Notes: a model not told the origin generated them from the letters alone. A stretch of DNA of 64,000 bases from Imbricaverruca yamaguchii (GCA_034440575.1 JAOTOL010001520.1:124001-188000); one strand, 5' to 3'. Shown: positions 35,651 to 48,820, numbered from the stretch's first letter. Made by a program: numbers and translations.

Positions 35651-37254
35651 TGTAATGTAATGTATTTTCGGATCCTCCCGAGCGAGTGGCCGTATGCATG
35701 GTGTGTGAAGCGACTACGAGTGGCCACACGCATCGTGTGTGAATGTGTACGTATGCTTGTTTTCTAGCCGGGCTCGACATTCGGGACCATTGCTGTGAGC
35801 ACTAGCCGTCCCGAGTGAAGTGAAAGTAGCCATCAGCTACATGCACAAGGAGCATTCCGGGAGTCCTTTTATGGTGAGCATGTTGGACGTACAACACGAG
35901 TTTTGAATAGGAATCTGTGAATATTAGTTCAACCATTAATTGTTACCAATGAGCGTGGGAAACTTTTGAATTGATATGACTGAGCTGAATTTGGCCCGAT
36001 TAGGATGGCGGGGACCGACTTAGTGCTCGTTCCTGGTGGAATGTAGTGTTGGTCGGGTACTGAGTATCTTTTTGTCTAGGTGTATAGTAGTTTCCCTTTG
36101 ACCATAAAGGTCATTTGTAACGCCTTAAAGCGAGTGTTTTGGAAGCAAAGCTAAGGCAGGTGTAAATTTACGTTCAGAGAGCGTAACTTTATAGTGTATG
36201 TGATGTTGAGGTGCTGAAGGCAGGGGATGGCGGAGGACATCTCCCGGATGTCTAAGTGATGTTAGTTTTACTCTACTCCTCCGCAAGATAACTTGTAGTT
36301 GGGATAGGCATTCAGATGGGACCCTGTAGTTCTCATTAGGTGTAAACACTTGATCACTTTATGACTTGTTTTTTAAATTGTCCAAGCAAAAATCTTGAGC
36401 AATGTGTTGCATTAGCATTCCAGACGTTTCTTGTAAACACAAACAAAATGTCTTCATACAAAAAAAAACAATATTGGAAACTAACCGGGTGTTTACGGCT
36501 GCATGTGTGGGTACCGCCCATATATGTTTTCTGTGGTGGTGGGGTGTGCTGGCGGGCGCGGGGTGGGGTGGGGGAGCAGCGATTGTCGCGCCGTATTGGC
36601 AGTCGGGAGATTTATTAGGCGAAGACGTTTTTTACGAGGGGCACCTGGACTCAGGACCAACCTGGTGCCAATCGCACTTACTCTCACTCACTCGCCAATC
36701 ACCCATTTGTGCCAATTGTAAAATTGTCATGCTATATGTGTGCCATGATCTGTCAAATAAATACACATAGACAAACAACAAACACACAAACGCGAGAGAT
36801 GACGGTGACCCGAGTACGAGACTACTTTCAAGGGTTAATGAGCTGGACAGAACATGCACTGACAGATAGCAGGACAAAGGGAAGACTACGCCGACAGGCG
36901 ACTGTAGTCGATCGAGGAGACCGCCGTCAAATTCCGTGGAGCACTGAACAGTGGAATCCGGTTCGTACTTTAAAAAAAGATGCAGCGTTTGGGACCGCAA
37001 ACCGGCCATGCTCTGACGTCACCCAGTGGCAGATCCAAAAAATATCAAAGGGATAGGGGCGCATCTACGGAGGGGCGCCCACCATCCGTGAGGGGAACAT
37101 GCCCACAGTGTCAGCCCCTGACATCACCACACGGCAGTTTCAACACGGAAACTAGCGGCTTCAGCGCACAACGTTCCAAGTGCTTGGAGGTGTCTAGCGT
37201 CAGACTTTGCTGTGGGTGTAGATTACGAGGTGGTTGCGGCATGTCATGCGCCTC
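35651..37254. other. Unassigned DNA
   Basis: No supported gene, RNA or mobile element is seen. Confidence 0.35.
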
Positions 37255-38010
37255 CGACACCGGAATTGCTGGACAGATCCAGCTACATCCCGCCTCTGAC
37301 AGCGGCGTGAGCAGCAGGCCCAGCTACATCCCGCCTCTGACAGTGGCGTGGGCAGCAGACCCAGCTACATCCCGCCTCTGACAGTGGCGTGGGCAGCAGA
37401 CCCAGCTACATCCCGCCTCTGGCAGTGGCGTGAGCAGCAGAACCAGCTATATCCCGCCTCTGACAGCGGCGTGAGCAGCAGGCCCAGCTACATCCCGCCT
37501 CTGACAGTGGCGTGAGCAGCAGACCCAGCTATATCCCGCCTCTGACAGTGGCGTGAGCAGCAGGCCCAGCTCCATCCCGCCTCTGACAGTGGCGTGAGCA
37601 GCAGACCCAGCTATATCCCGCCTCTGGCAGTGGCGTGAGCAGCAGGCCCAGCTCCATCCCGCCTCTGACAGTGGCGTGGGCAGCAGACCTAGCTACATCC
37701 CGCCTCTGACAGTGGCGTGAGCAGCAGAACCAGCTACATCCCGCCTCTGACAGCGGCGTGAGCAGCAGGCCCAGCTACATCCCGCCTCTGACAGTGGCGT
37801 GGGCAGCAGACCCAGCTACATCCCGCCTCTGACAGTGGCGTGGGCAGCAGACCCAGCTACATCCCGCCTCTGACAGTGGCGTGGGCAGCAGACCCAGGTA
37901 TATCCCGCCTCTGACAGTGGCGTGGGCAGCAGACCCAGGTATATCCCGCCTCTGACAGTGGCGTGGGCAGCAGACCCAGCTACATCCCGCCTCTGATAGC
38001 GGCGTGGGCG
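37255..38010. repeat. Minisatellite, 41-bp unit
   Basis: About 18 copies of AGCTACATCCCGCCTCTGAC followed by AG(T/C)GGCGTG(A/G)GCAGCAG(A/G)CCC. Neighbouring units share variants, as expected from unequal exchange. Confidence 0.95.
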
Positions 38011-38170
38011 GAGGTGGCCGCCGTCGCCGCAGCCCACGCTTCTGCGTGCCCGGCTGTCATGTAGCAGGCGGTAACCGGTTCCGGAGCGTGGACGCGACCT
38101 GTCCGCGTTCCGTGACGCTGATTCAGACCGCCGGAGGCTGTGCCACCACTGCACGGGCCCCTCAGCACCG

Positions 38171-38211
38171 CGCCCGCCCAGTGCCCACGTCACGTGGGCA
38201 CTGGGCGGGCG
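38171..38211. repeat. Perfect hairpin with 20-bp arms
   Basis: CGCCCGCCCAGTGCCCACGT at 38171-38190 is the exact reverse complement of 38192-38211, with a single C at the centre. The arms are GC-rich and the central bases form CACGTCACGTG. A near-zero spacer makes this a cruciform-prone site. Confidence 0.92.
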
Positions 38212-38329
38212 GAAGAGTCGAATACCGAGCGCTGCTATCGTCAGTGGAAATGCATGGATGCGAGAAAGAAAAAGCATACTGCTGGTGGAGCAATTACCCC
38301 TCCCCCATTCCACCTCCATTCCATTCAAA

Positions 38330-39815
38330 TTTCGACGGGTGAAAATTTCATGCTGAATTCTTCGGTCGCCTCACATTTTGTGGGGGTTTACGCTCAAGGC
38401 TACCCCGATCCACTATCAAACGATAGCCCATGGTGAACCATCGAATAACATTTCGAAACCGGGATAAATCAAGGTCAAACCTAAATGTCAAAGGCTAGTA
38501 TGAATTTTTCGAAGTCCTCGCGATTCGTCGCTATAGGTTCAAGTTGCGTCAAGTATGTGTCGTTTGATGCGGCTTGCGCCGTATTATAATGTTACCAAAT
38601 CGAAATAATTTCAAAGGTCAAAGGTCAAACCGTTTTATTTGGTCGTCTCATTTTTTTTTTCGTTGCCTCGACCCACCTCTGGTATCAAGCCCGTGGAGCA
38701 CCTCGAGTTACATTTCAAACTGGAACATGTCAATTTAAAACCACATGGTCGAAGGAAAGCTCAAATTGCTCGAAGTCCTCGCGCCTCGTCGCTATGTCTT
38801 CAATTTGTATCAAGTGGGAGTCATTTGACGTGCTTTGAAGTATTTTAGCAGGCTGTTCGGAAATCACATTAAACTGCAGTCAATGGTCGAGCTCATTTCT
38901 TCGGTCTCCGCGAGTTTCTTCGTTTTATCCCAAAGCTACCCATTTTTAGCATCAAGAGATAGCCCGTGGGTAACCCTCGAGCAACGTTTCAACCCGGGAC
39001 ACCCCAGGTCAAACCTCATGGTCAAACGTTGGCTTAACTTTTTAAATATTCTCACGTTTCGTCGCTATGGCTTCCATTTGCATTATGTGGCTGTCATTCG
39101 ATGTGGCTTGCCGTACGGCATCAGAATGCTGAGATATCGAAATAATTCCACAAGTGTCGAAGGTCCAGTTTGTGTACAATGGTTGAGTGTAATAGGAATG
39201 GGTGGATCAAATCTGTATTTGTTTGAATCTGTTGTGATAGCAGGGACACATATACGACTCGGAGCTGCACAAAAAAAAATCCGCCATAACCTGCTTGGAC
39301 GGCGCTCTCTCCGCTGGTTCTTAATTTACACCGCCACATTGCTGTTTTGGACTTTAAAAATATAGATATTTTGTCAAATTTGCTGCTTTCCTCATCATGG
39401 TTCAACGGAAGTTGTCAAAGTTGAAACGGAATCCACACTTGAATACGCGCAATTTCATATCCAGCCTGAGTTCATAACTACGAGAGAGCAATAGAAATGC
39501 GTCCCTGTAAAACAGGAAAGCACTGGCAAGGAATGTCAATATTTACTACAATAAAACCATCGTCAAATATTCCATGTTTTTCCTACTATATGATGGCAAC
39601 GTTTAACATACTTACAGCATGGTTACATGGTAATTGTATAATCAGGCCCAGCAAATACGACATAAAGCTAAATGTTGATAACCACATTGAAAAAGAAGGG
39701 ACTGAAATCCAAGGGTGCTTATAGGGGGGCTACTCCTCTATCTTGATCAAACTAACCGCGTCCCTGGTTTGTTCCCCTCCAAAATTTCGAAACCGTGGTT
39801 ACACCCATGGCTTCC
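38330..39815 (+). repeat. Dispersed AGGTCA-containing repeat, copy 2
   Basis: Same orientation as the 45.8 kb copy. It matches the internally repetitive part (three units spaced about 265-270 bases by TTCGTCGCTAT), the block with AATAGGAATGGGTGGATCAA-like sequence and the 3' part ending in GTGGTTACACCCATGG near 39810. Compared with copy 3 it lacks about 320 bases (47575-47895) and has no transposon inserted after CATACTT near 39614. Confidence 0.75.
38615..38627 (+). promoter_or_regulatory. Perfect DR1 motif in dispersed repeat copy 2
   Basis: AGGTCAAAGGTCA, at the position homologous to 28038-28050 and 46778-46790. Confidence 0.55.
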
Positions 39816-40970
39816 AGCACCCAACGTGCTTTCACCTCATACCAACAGAACCGGTAACCGCAGTCGGCCCGGTGAACGTAGCACATTACCGGTGCACGCA
39901 GCCATTGTCAGTTTCGGTGCATTGACCAGGAATTACCAAAACGGCCGTGATGTCGAATTTTCAACTCAGGGAGCGGGGGTTCGGGTACCAGTGTCTGCAC
40001 CTCTTCACCGAATACACACTCAATGATGAGCACTGAGGGCGCTGATGCGATATTCAGCGGAACGCGAACATACAGAGAAGAGAACACAACCGAGCCGAGA
40101 GCATCGTCGCAAAACAAATATCGGTAACAGTACGAACGATGAACGTGTTTGATGCCATAAGAGTGACTAGATAGCGGGGCTGATGGCTTAACATCGGACA
40201 CTATATGCCATTTATCGTTGGCAGCCGACTTGTAAGTGGACTGGGAATGCTTCACAAGCTGCTCCAACATGCTCTCCTGTACCTGCACTTTGACTCCACC
40301 GTCGATCCGATGTCTCGAGATGCTACGGGGAGCACGAGCACAAATCACCACAACGTAGCCTCACAGGTGGCCGCGCAGACTGCAGAGCGATCACCCTGCC
40401 GGCAGCGAGAAGGCGGGGCCTCGGCCGCAGAACCCAGCCCCATCGCCGGCTGGGGAACAGACAACCCGACCTGCAAGCACGGTAGTGCTCTTACATAACT
40501 TTATACTGAGCTCACAGGCCAATTCGGCGTCGTTGCTGCTTGCGGGAGGAAGGTCAGCGACATGACCGGCGTCCTGACCACACTTGAACAATTGCTTTCC
40601 TTTCACTCAGTATCTTCTCCATTTCTCGCTGGTAATATTTGCCGGCTGAGGTGATGTCTTTCGCGCGCGCGCGAGCGTCGCCGCCGGTGACGTCACCGCC
40701 TCCAGGCGGTGTGCCGGGACTCACTGCAGATGCGCCTCGCCAGGCCGCAGGCTGGGGCGCAGCGCTGGTGTGCTGTGCCGGCGCCAGAACTGTAATTGAC
40801 CCCTGCTCAAGGGTACGTGTGAGCAAAACAGCCGATGGGTGGTATTCTGTTAATATTGTTGAAAATGTCATATAGGTACTACACCACATAAAAACCACGT
40901 ATACATGCATGCATACATACGCACACACGCATATATATTTGTATTTAAATATATGTATATATATAAATCG
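39816..40970. other. Unassigned DNA
   Basis: No supported gene. An alternating (GCGC) stretch lies near 40660-40675 and short ACATACAT repeats near 40905-40965 lead into the Penelope-like element. Confidence 0.35.
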
Positions 40971-42160
40971 GTATATTTTGGCAGGATATCTTCCTTTATG
41001 CATTGGCTGTTGAAGAGGAGAGCGCATGGCCATGTGTCTCGCTCACGCATGGCCTTCCGTGGGCCATGTGGTCAAGTGTATCGACAAAAGGAAGGCGTCG
41101 CCATGGGCTCCCCATTAGGTCCTCTTTGCAAGCTTTTACATGTGCCACCTGAAAAACCATGTTTTATGTGACGCGTCTGTTGCGCCTCATATCTACTGCA
41201 GGTATGTCGATGATGTTTTTGTTGATGTTAGGGACAGTGACCACCTCAGTGAACTTATTTCAAAATTAGAGGAACACTCAGTGCTAACATTCACATCTGA
41301 AACACCAATCGATCGGAAGATTCTAATTTTATATGTACTTGTAAGCCAAACTGATCAAAAGTTTTGCACCTCAGTATACCGAAAACTATCGAATATTGGC
41401 TTAGTTATGAACGCAAAAAGTGAGTGTCCTGAAAGATACAAACAGATCCTGCGTGCCTTTGTAAAGAGAGCAATTCGTAATTGTTCTTCCTATGAACTTC
41501 TTCATATAGAATTTGACCGACTGAAACCGATTTGAGTAAACAATGGCTACACAAACACACAGGTTGATGAAGAAATTAAGAAACACATGAACAGGAGCAC
41601 CAACTAGAAATATACAAACAGAACAAACACTATTCACCTCTACTATCAAAATTACATGAACTCTGCTTATAAGGTGGATGAGAGAGTCATACAGGACATT
41701 ATAACGAACAACATCACATTCACCAACAACAAAGATCAGCTAAAACTCGTCATCTACTACAAAAACATTAAAAGTTATAATCTTGTAATGAAAAACAATC
41801 TTCAGGCCACCAAAGAAAAACTAAAACGTACCAATGTAGTTGACAAATTCGCATGCCCATACGAAGACTGTAGACTGCCTTCGTGCAGTAAGCTACATTG
41901 GTGCCACCACGACCTCCCTTTCCAGAAGACTCACAATGCACCTCAGAGATGGAGCACCAAGAGAACACATGACAAACTGCCACCAAACACAACTAACACG
42001 AGTACACCTTACCAACAACACCTCCAGCATCACGTCTAGCCTGGACCGAGCACGTCTCATGGTGTTCGAGTCATTGTGCATATGTGAACACACACCAGAA
42101 ATAAACAGGAAAATCACCACACACGTCACATTGTCACTCTGGAATAATGCATGACCAAAA
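40971..42160 (+). mobile_element. Penelope-like retroelement, degenerate (RT and GIY-YIG endonuclease)
   Basis: Three plus-strand frames carry successive parts of a Penelope-like protein. The first (about 40990-41170) has MHWLLKRRAHGHVSR and VYRQKEGVAMGSPLGPL, the latter an RT motif. The second (about 41150-41535) has the catalytic block YCRYVDDVFVDV and continues to FDRLKPI. The third (41656-42150, with a frame change near 41890) has the Penelope-type GIY-YIG part, with CPYEDCRLPS followed by YIGATTTSLSRRL and MHLRDGAPREHM. A stop and at least two frameshifts separate the parts and the N-terminal half is missing, so the copy is dead. A short inverted piece of the same family follows at 42440-42580. 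Confidence 0.85.
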
Positions 42161-42439
42161 AGCGGGGCGGGGGGGGGAGTGTAAACACGTTTCGATGTAG
42201 ATGCGGGGAATCCAGTGCTTTACGTTTGTTGTAAATTATCAGATGAGAATATGCTGGTTGATGCGAGTGGCCCTTCAGGAATTAACAATAGGTGAGGTGA
42301 TGTTGAGAGAATAGCTCGTGTGAAACCTGTGCTCAATTTATATTTTTAAGTGTACTTGTGTGTGTATATTTGTATTATGCAGAGCAGTGAATTTGAAAAT
42401 AGATCAATGTTTGTATCCGAAACGTCAATTAACGAATTA
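42161..42439. other. Possible untranslated 3' part of the Penelope-like element
   Basis: The sequence contains CCGAAACGTC at 42417-42426, the kind of GAAAC strand found in the hammerhead ribozymes of Penelope-like elements. A matching CTGATGA strand is not present at the expected distance. It is otherwise non-coding. Confidence 0.3.
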
Positions 42440-42575
42440 ACTGTACATGTCACTAGGTGAAATAATTTACCAGCTATCAAACGAAACGAAGAAAACAATA
42501 CGATCAATCGAAAACCTAGACAGAAAACGTGCGAAGGCTAAATGCGCTCTTCTCTTCAACAGGCAATGCATAAAA

Positions 42576-42580
<5 letters not shown>
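42440..42580 (-). mobile_element. Inverted fragment of the Penelope-like element
   Basis: The minus strand reads SFMHCLLKRRAHLAFARFLS, which corresponds to SFMHWLLKRRAH at the start of the plus-strand copy. At the DNA level TTTATGCATTG(G/C)CTGTTGAAGA is shared in opposite orientation. The fragment starts at the (TA)n tract, as the plus copy starts near an AT-rich tract. Confidence 0.7.
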
Positions 42581-42838
<258 letters not shown>

Positions 42839-43029
42839 TGTGTGCATGTGTCTGATCCAGTGTATTTCTGGATGCTAAGTGAGAGGGGGCTCCGGACCTC
42901 GGGTCTCCTTGGCTGCGCTCCTTGTCCTGATACTTTTACATGGTAAGAACTGTGTGTGAAAATGCCTCATGACAGAAATGGTGCAGATGCGTACATACAT
43001 ACACATGCAAATAATGAACTCTGTGCATA

Positions 43030-43030
43030 G

Positions 43031-43105
<75 letters not shown>

Positions 43106-43117
43106 TATGTATATATG

Positions 43118-43175
<58 letters not shown>
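43030..43175. repeat. (TA)n microsatellite, two blocks
   Basis: Two long TA runs (about 43030-43095 and 43120-43175) separated by TATGTATATATGATATTA. Confidence 0.95.
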
Positions 43176-43177
<2 letters not shown>

Positions 43178-43699
43178 CAGTGACATCGTCACGAAATTTT
43201 TCCAGTGGGCAAGGTCAAAAGGGGGCCTCCATTGTGTTAGGGCCTACTATTGTTCTTAGGCTCTTAGTATGGTTCGGGAATGTGAAACATTCTTTCATAT
43301 CGATATCCTCTTTCTATTTGGTATGGTGCATAACTTACTCCAAATGCAATAGAAATGAATGGGAACTATCTTATAGATAGTTCCCATTGATCAACCCACT
43401 TATGTCCTTCAAGTATAACTGAATATAGCTAGATTCATCACTACTGTTATTTATTAGCATCAGCTCGATGTCCTAACCAAATCTTCAGCGATCATTTCTA
43501 AATCCTAGAACGATACTTTCGCGAAGGTGACAACGAGAAGTGGATTTCATTGGTTCTCTGATCGCCATCATCGGAATTGTTCATGTAGCATTTCGTGCTG
43601 GCTCAAATGCACCTGTCACACAAGCTAAAGCAACGAATTCTTAGCGAATAAATTCACGGCAAAAGCAAGCATTGAACAACAATACATAAATGGTAATGC
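43176..43699. other. Unassigned, with one small hairpin
   Basis: AATGGGAACTATC at 43358-43370 is the perfect reverse complement of 43376-43388 around TTATA. The rest shows no feature. Confidence 0.4.
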
Positions 43700-45160
43700 A
43701 ACATAAAGACATAAAGACATAAAAGATCAGTGCAACTATGTGCCACAAGGGCCCTTCTTGATACAAATCGACACCCCTGGTCCAGAGTGCAACCCTTTTG
43801 TGATGGCCATCGCCCCACCAATGTTGATCTTTCCCCCTCCCCCCCATCAATGTTGATTTGTCCCCCCCCCCCCCAATAACCTATGCTATTTTTGTGCTAA
43901 TAGGAAAGCTAAAGAAAGAAAAAAGAAGAGCACCTTGCTACATGGACAACTTAATTGATGTTAACCAGCACATGTTGTACTGCAAAGAAACAGATTAGGT
44001 TTAGACTGGACTTCCCGACCCTGAACTCACCCCACACAAATGTTGGCTTCGTCCCTCCCTAATGTTAGGCACCAATGAAATACTTTCACCCATCGTCATC
44101 ACAGCTCAGGCCGGCTGTGCTCCGATGCTCCATCAATGCCGATGTGTTTTAACCTGGATGTGGGTGGAAAAATATTTTATTTAAGCCGATGTGTGTCTGT
44201 TGGTGTTTGGATTGAGGGGAGGGTAACGGTGACGTTGACGATGACGATGATGTCAACGATGACGATGACGTTGACGATGACGATGGACCCGAGTACACTG
44301 TATGACACTGTAGTGGCATGATACGACTCACAGTTTTTATGTTGACATACACGGTGCACTGCTCTTTTCCTTATGTGAATTAACCTGTTACTGGACGATT
44401 TTCCCGTTGTCGAAGATGCTGAGTAAACATAAACATACACATCGTGAAATGAAAAACAGAATGATTGAGATCAGAAAATAGAGTGGGCGAAATCCGATAA
44501 GTTTTCGATTTGGGGGGATGGTCCTGTACACTTTGGCACCCCAATGTTCCCAAAAATCGATACCCCTGCTCTGGACACTCATCCAGTTGCCCACCAAATC
44601 CGTCGATCAGCACTCCATGAAATACTGAAAAGGAAGCATCTATTCTTATAATGATTATCTGTGGTGTTTTTAAACATGTTCAATGTGCTGCTACTGACAA
44701 CTGTTCCTGGCAGTTGGTTCCGGTGTTCTATAACTCTGTTGATGAAGAAAGGCTATTTTAACCCTGTCCTGCTATGGTTAACTTTTTTTGCATTGATGAC
44801 CTCTAATTGCATCATTTTTGTTAAATTCAAACATTTCCCTGAGATGTCCCTTCTCCTGACCATGGACAAATTTAAAGACCTCCGAGATGAGATCTCCTCT
44901 CAGATTTCTATATCCAAGTGAAAACATGTCAATTTCTTCAACCTTTCCTCATATGCCAGGTTCCTTATGCCGTTAGCCATTTTTGTAGCCCTCTTTTGTA
45001 CTCTCTCTAAAAGCCAACAATCTTTTTCATAACTATGAGACCAAGCTTGGACGTAGTATTCCAAACGTGGCCTGACAAATTGACATATGCACAGTAAATC
45101 TTCCTGATGACTTCCTCACTTCTCTATGATACATTCCTATTAATTGCTCCACGCATGGAT
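43700..45160 (-). mobile_element. CR1-like LINE copy 1, 3' part, split by inserted DNA
   Basis: On the minus strand, 45160 down to about 44571 matches the 3' coding end of the CR1-like copy at 53914-55824, including the last frame (VNGI-type start, YEERLKKL, then NRVIEH near the stop). The 3' UTR then breaks off. The terminal part resumes at 43700-43775 with GGGCCCTTGTGG and the tail (ATGTCTTT)n, seen on the plus strand as AAAGACATAAAGACAT. The roughly 800 bases between (43776-44570) are unrelated. Similar phrases, AAATCGAYACCCCTG, sit at both junctions. Confidence 0.75.
43776..44570. other. DNA inserted in the CR1 3' UTR
   Basis: It separates the two halves of the CR1 copy. It holds poly-C tracts near 43830-43875, a (GACGAT)n run at 44225-44284, and near-matching CGACACCCCTGGTCCAGA and CGATACCCCTGCTCTGGA phrases at its ends. 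No coding frame is recognised. Confidence 0.45.
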
Positions 45161-45829
45161 GCAACCATTGGTGGCTGGGGGTGGGAGACTTGTCCCTCCA
45201 AAAATTGTAATAGTGGCGATTTGTCTCACCCCATTTTGTGTCGTGTCCCAACCCAAAATATTGCTACCTGAGTATCATCGCCGCAAAATTATACTGAATA
45301 ATTCAGAGATAATCACCAACAATACTAAAAACAAATCTAGCCAATCAACAAGCTTCACAGGCTATCTATCGTCACGAAATCTCAGACTGGTAAATCAGCA
45401 AGCGTTAGAAGTTTCTGCTTGCAGGCCATTCTTGAATAACATGAACATCGACCATCTTCTGTTTTCGCTTCAGTGAAAAAAAAATATTGTGCTCTGCTAG
45501 ACAACACATCTACATTATCGCTAGACTTTATGCGTCTTAGGTTGCATTCCCTTGTTCATATATTGATGTATCTTGAATAAATGCGACTCTGTGGTTTCTC
45601 GGGTATCTTCAAGACTACTGAGGGAAGTCATAGGCAGCCTTAAGCGCGTACGTCAAGTTAATGTCGTGTTCGTATTCGTATTCATCCACGAATTCCCCAG
45701 GGGCGTATTTGTATTGGCATCGGCATTCAGCGACGGGATCGTTGGAATCAATTAACACTGAACACGCTGGAAAGTACTACATATGTTTCGCATTACCAGT
45801 TTAACAGTCGAGGTTCAACGTAAGCCAGC
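45161..45829. other. Unassigned DNA
   Basis: No feature recognised between the CR1 copy and the dispersed repeat. Confidence 0.3.
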
Positions 45830-46777
45830 TTCTTCGGTCGTCACCCCGTGTTTTTTTTCTTTCGTTTTCACCCAAACCTGACCAGATTTGGTATCAAGTA
45901 ATAGCCTGTGATGAACCATGCTGAACCATTTCAAGTCGGTACGTGTTAAGGTCAAACTTCTAAGTCAAAGTTAGCTTCATTTATTAGCTAGCGATATTCA
46001 AGCGACATCGACCAAACGCGAGGTTCGTTTGCTATCGCTTCAATTTCCATGAAATGTCGTCATTTGACGTGCCTTGCTATGCAGTACCAGAGAGCAACCG
46101 AATTATTTGTCAAGGACAGAGGCCAAGCTGATACTTCGGTTGTCAATTTTTTCGATTTCTCTCTAACTTATCAAAATTTGGTATCAAGTAATAACCTGTG
46201 GTGAACACTCGAGTAAAATTTCAAACCGTAACCTGTCTAGATCAAAGATTTGATTCAATTCCTCGATGTTATTGCGTTGCGTCGCTATGGTTTCAATTTG
46301 CAGAAGCTGGATGTCATTCGTGTTGTCTTGTTGTAGAGCATCAGCAAGTTGATGCCTCGGAGTAATCTGGAGGGGTCAAAATTCAAGCTGATTTCTTCAG
46401 TTGCCTGATATTTTTTGTGATTTTCGCTCAATCCCACCCCGCTCCATTTCAAACCGGGACATGCCAAGATCATAGATTTGATTAAATTCTTCGATGCCAT
46501 CGCATTTCGTCCCAATGGCTTGAATTTGCAGAAAAGGGATGTCATTCGTGACAACGAATGGACAAACGTAACAATGGATGTCACCCATGGAGAACCCGTG
46601 AGCTACTTTTTTCAATTTGGATTTGTCAAGGTCAAACCTCATGGTCAAAAGCTACTTTGGATTTTTCGAAGTCCTCATGGATTCAATTTCACACTATGGG
46701 TTCAATTTGCACCAAGTGGGTGCCATTCGACGATTCGTGTGCCGTATTATAATGCTACCCAACATAACTAATTTCTA

Positions 46778-46790
46778 AGGTCAAAGGTCA
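46778..46790 (+). promoter_or_regulatory. Perfect DR1 motif in dispersed repeat copy 3
   Basis: AGGTCAAAGGTCA, conserved at the homologous site of all three copies, with the flanking GCCGTATTATAATG also conserved. Confidence 0.55.
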
Positions 46791-48017
46791 AACCAATTTC
46801 ATTGGTCGCCTCGCATTTTTTCTTCGCCCTAACTTACCCACATCTTGCATCAAGCAATAGCCCGTGTTGCACCTCGAGTAACATTTCAAACCGTGACATG
46901 TCAATGGCACTTCAGCAATTTGTTCAGACATCGCATTAATTTTCAGTCAAAAGTCGAACTTATTTCTTCGATCGTTTCTTTTCTTCGTTTTTCTCCCAAA
47001 GCCACCCATGCTTCGCATCAAGACAATGTCCGTAGTCAACCCTCGAGTAACATTTCAACCCGGGACATGTCAGACAATGCCTCAAGATCAAAGGTTCGTT
47101 TAATTTTCAGAGTCCTCGCGTTCCGTGGTTATGGCTTTAGTTTGCTTTATTTGGGTGCCATTCAACGTGGCTTCCCATATGGTATCAGAATGTTGCGATA
47201 TTGATATAATTTAAAAGACGTCTGAAGTCCGGCGTGTGTACAATGATTGATTGTAATAGGAATAGGAGGGTAAAATCTGGTTTTGTTTGCAGCCGTTTTG
47301 ATAGCAATCACTCGTATCCTATATGACTAGGGGCTTCCCCAAGAATTCCGTCGCAACCTGATCGGACGGTGCTCTCATCGCTGGCTTTTAATTTACACTG
47401 CCACGTTGCTGTTCCGGACATATAAAATACAGAACTATTTTTATCAAATTGCCGCTTTCCTCTTAATGGTTCAACGAAAGTTGTCATTTTTTTCAAGAGA
47501 AGTCTCACGTTAATGCGCACAATTTTATAACTAGCCAGAGTTCATAATCACGGGAGAGGAATGTTGTAATCAGACCATTACAACATTGCTGTTGATCCAG
47601 AATTTGTCATGGCGGCACTTGTCTGGAAGGGTGCCATTTCTTTGGAGCGGCGCCACTACGAAAGCACCTGGATGGACGCCTCTGGATGAATAATTCGAAG
47701 GGGTGGGTTGCACTCGGACCTTCCTGAAAAACTCGGCCTTTTAATTTCATATGGCCTCCACCTGCCGAAAAAAATTTGAGCGGGTACACTGGAACCTTTT
47801 CAAAGTGACGCCTTTTCCTCGTCTGGGGTACACCCCATTTCACGTGGGGGGTACATGTCCTGGGTGCCACACTCTAGTTCTCATTGCATCGAAACATGTG
47901 TCTGTAAAACATGAAAATATTGGAAAGGTAATTGTAGGTCCGTATTTACCACCATAAAATCATAGTTCAAATATAATGTTTTTCATACTAAAAGAGGGCA
48001 ACGTTAAACATACTTAA

Positions 48018-48820
48018 CCCGCGCCGTCTTTCCGATTAGATCCTCACTCCCCGTCTCGGTGGGGGGGGGGTGGATAGTAACCCCCTCTAAAACCCAATCT
48101 AAGGATCGCAAGAAAACGAAAGGTGTCATCGGAAAGCCCTCGACGAGTAGGGGCCGGTTCCACCCCCAAAACAACTTCCTCCAAAAGTGACGTCACCAGG
48201 GGGCTAGTTCACGACTTTTGAAGACTTACATTATGTTTCTGGCTCTGGGAGTTATTTTGGGGATATGGGAAAAAAAATTATTTGGAATCCGAAAAGGAGA
48301 GCGAAATCGACCAGAGCCATAACATTTGTGGTCCCCAAAATAAAAATGTGAATTCCTTTTTCTAATTTCAAAATTTTGAGGTTCCAAGTTGTCTTTAATT
48401 TTCCTTTTCTACTGGGTAGTGTGGACAGAGAAACGTTGTTAGAAGTCAACTTGCTCTAATAAAAAATGCTTACTTTAGCCATAATCTTCAATTTGAACTG
48501 CAATAGGCAAATATGCCAAATATATATGTAGTCAAAACGGAAAAAATGAAACATTCCTCTCGGACGTTTTGTTGCATTCCTACAGATAAGCAAACGCTGA
48601 AACTTTTATTAAAATATCTGTATCCGTTAAAGCGTAGCGACTGGTTGAACTTTTTGGAGGTTACCTCACTTGACCTTGACTAACTCGTTGACCCTAGACG
48701 ACCTGGCTTCAACGCTTTGAAACAACATGCCAAATGTATCTGGGAAAAGGTATGCCAAATTTTGGTGCGCTGCCGCACGTCGTTCAGTCACCATCCGCGA
48801 AAAACCTGAGGCGTGACGGG
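48018..48820. mobile_element. piggyBac-like MITE, copy 1
   Basis: The left end is TTAA followed by CCCGCGCCGTCTT at 48018-48030. The right end near 48811-48824 is a decayed version, GACGGGATAA. The interior matches 50176-50842, including GGCTCTGGGAGTT, AATTTTCCTTTT and CCGCGAAAAACCTGAG. A TTAA target site and termini starting CCC are the signature of the piggyBac superfamily. There is no transposase frame, so it is non-autonomous. It interrupts the dispersed repeat, whose uninterrupted form is seen near 39614. Confidence 0.7.

Noticed and set aside
42380..42440. Hammerhead ribozyme in the Penelope-like element
   Set aside because: CCGAAACGTC is present, but I could not find the CTGATGA strand or a convincing helix II, so it is not annotated as an RNA.
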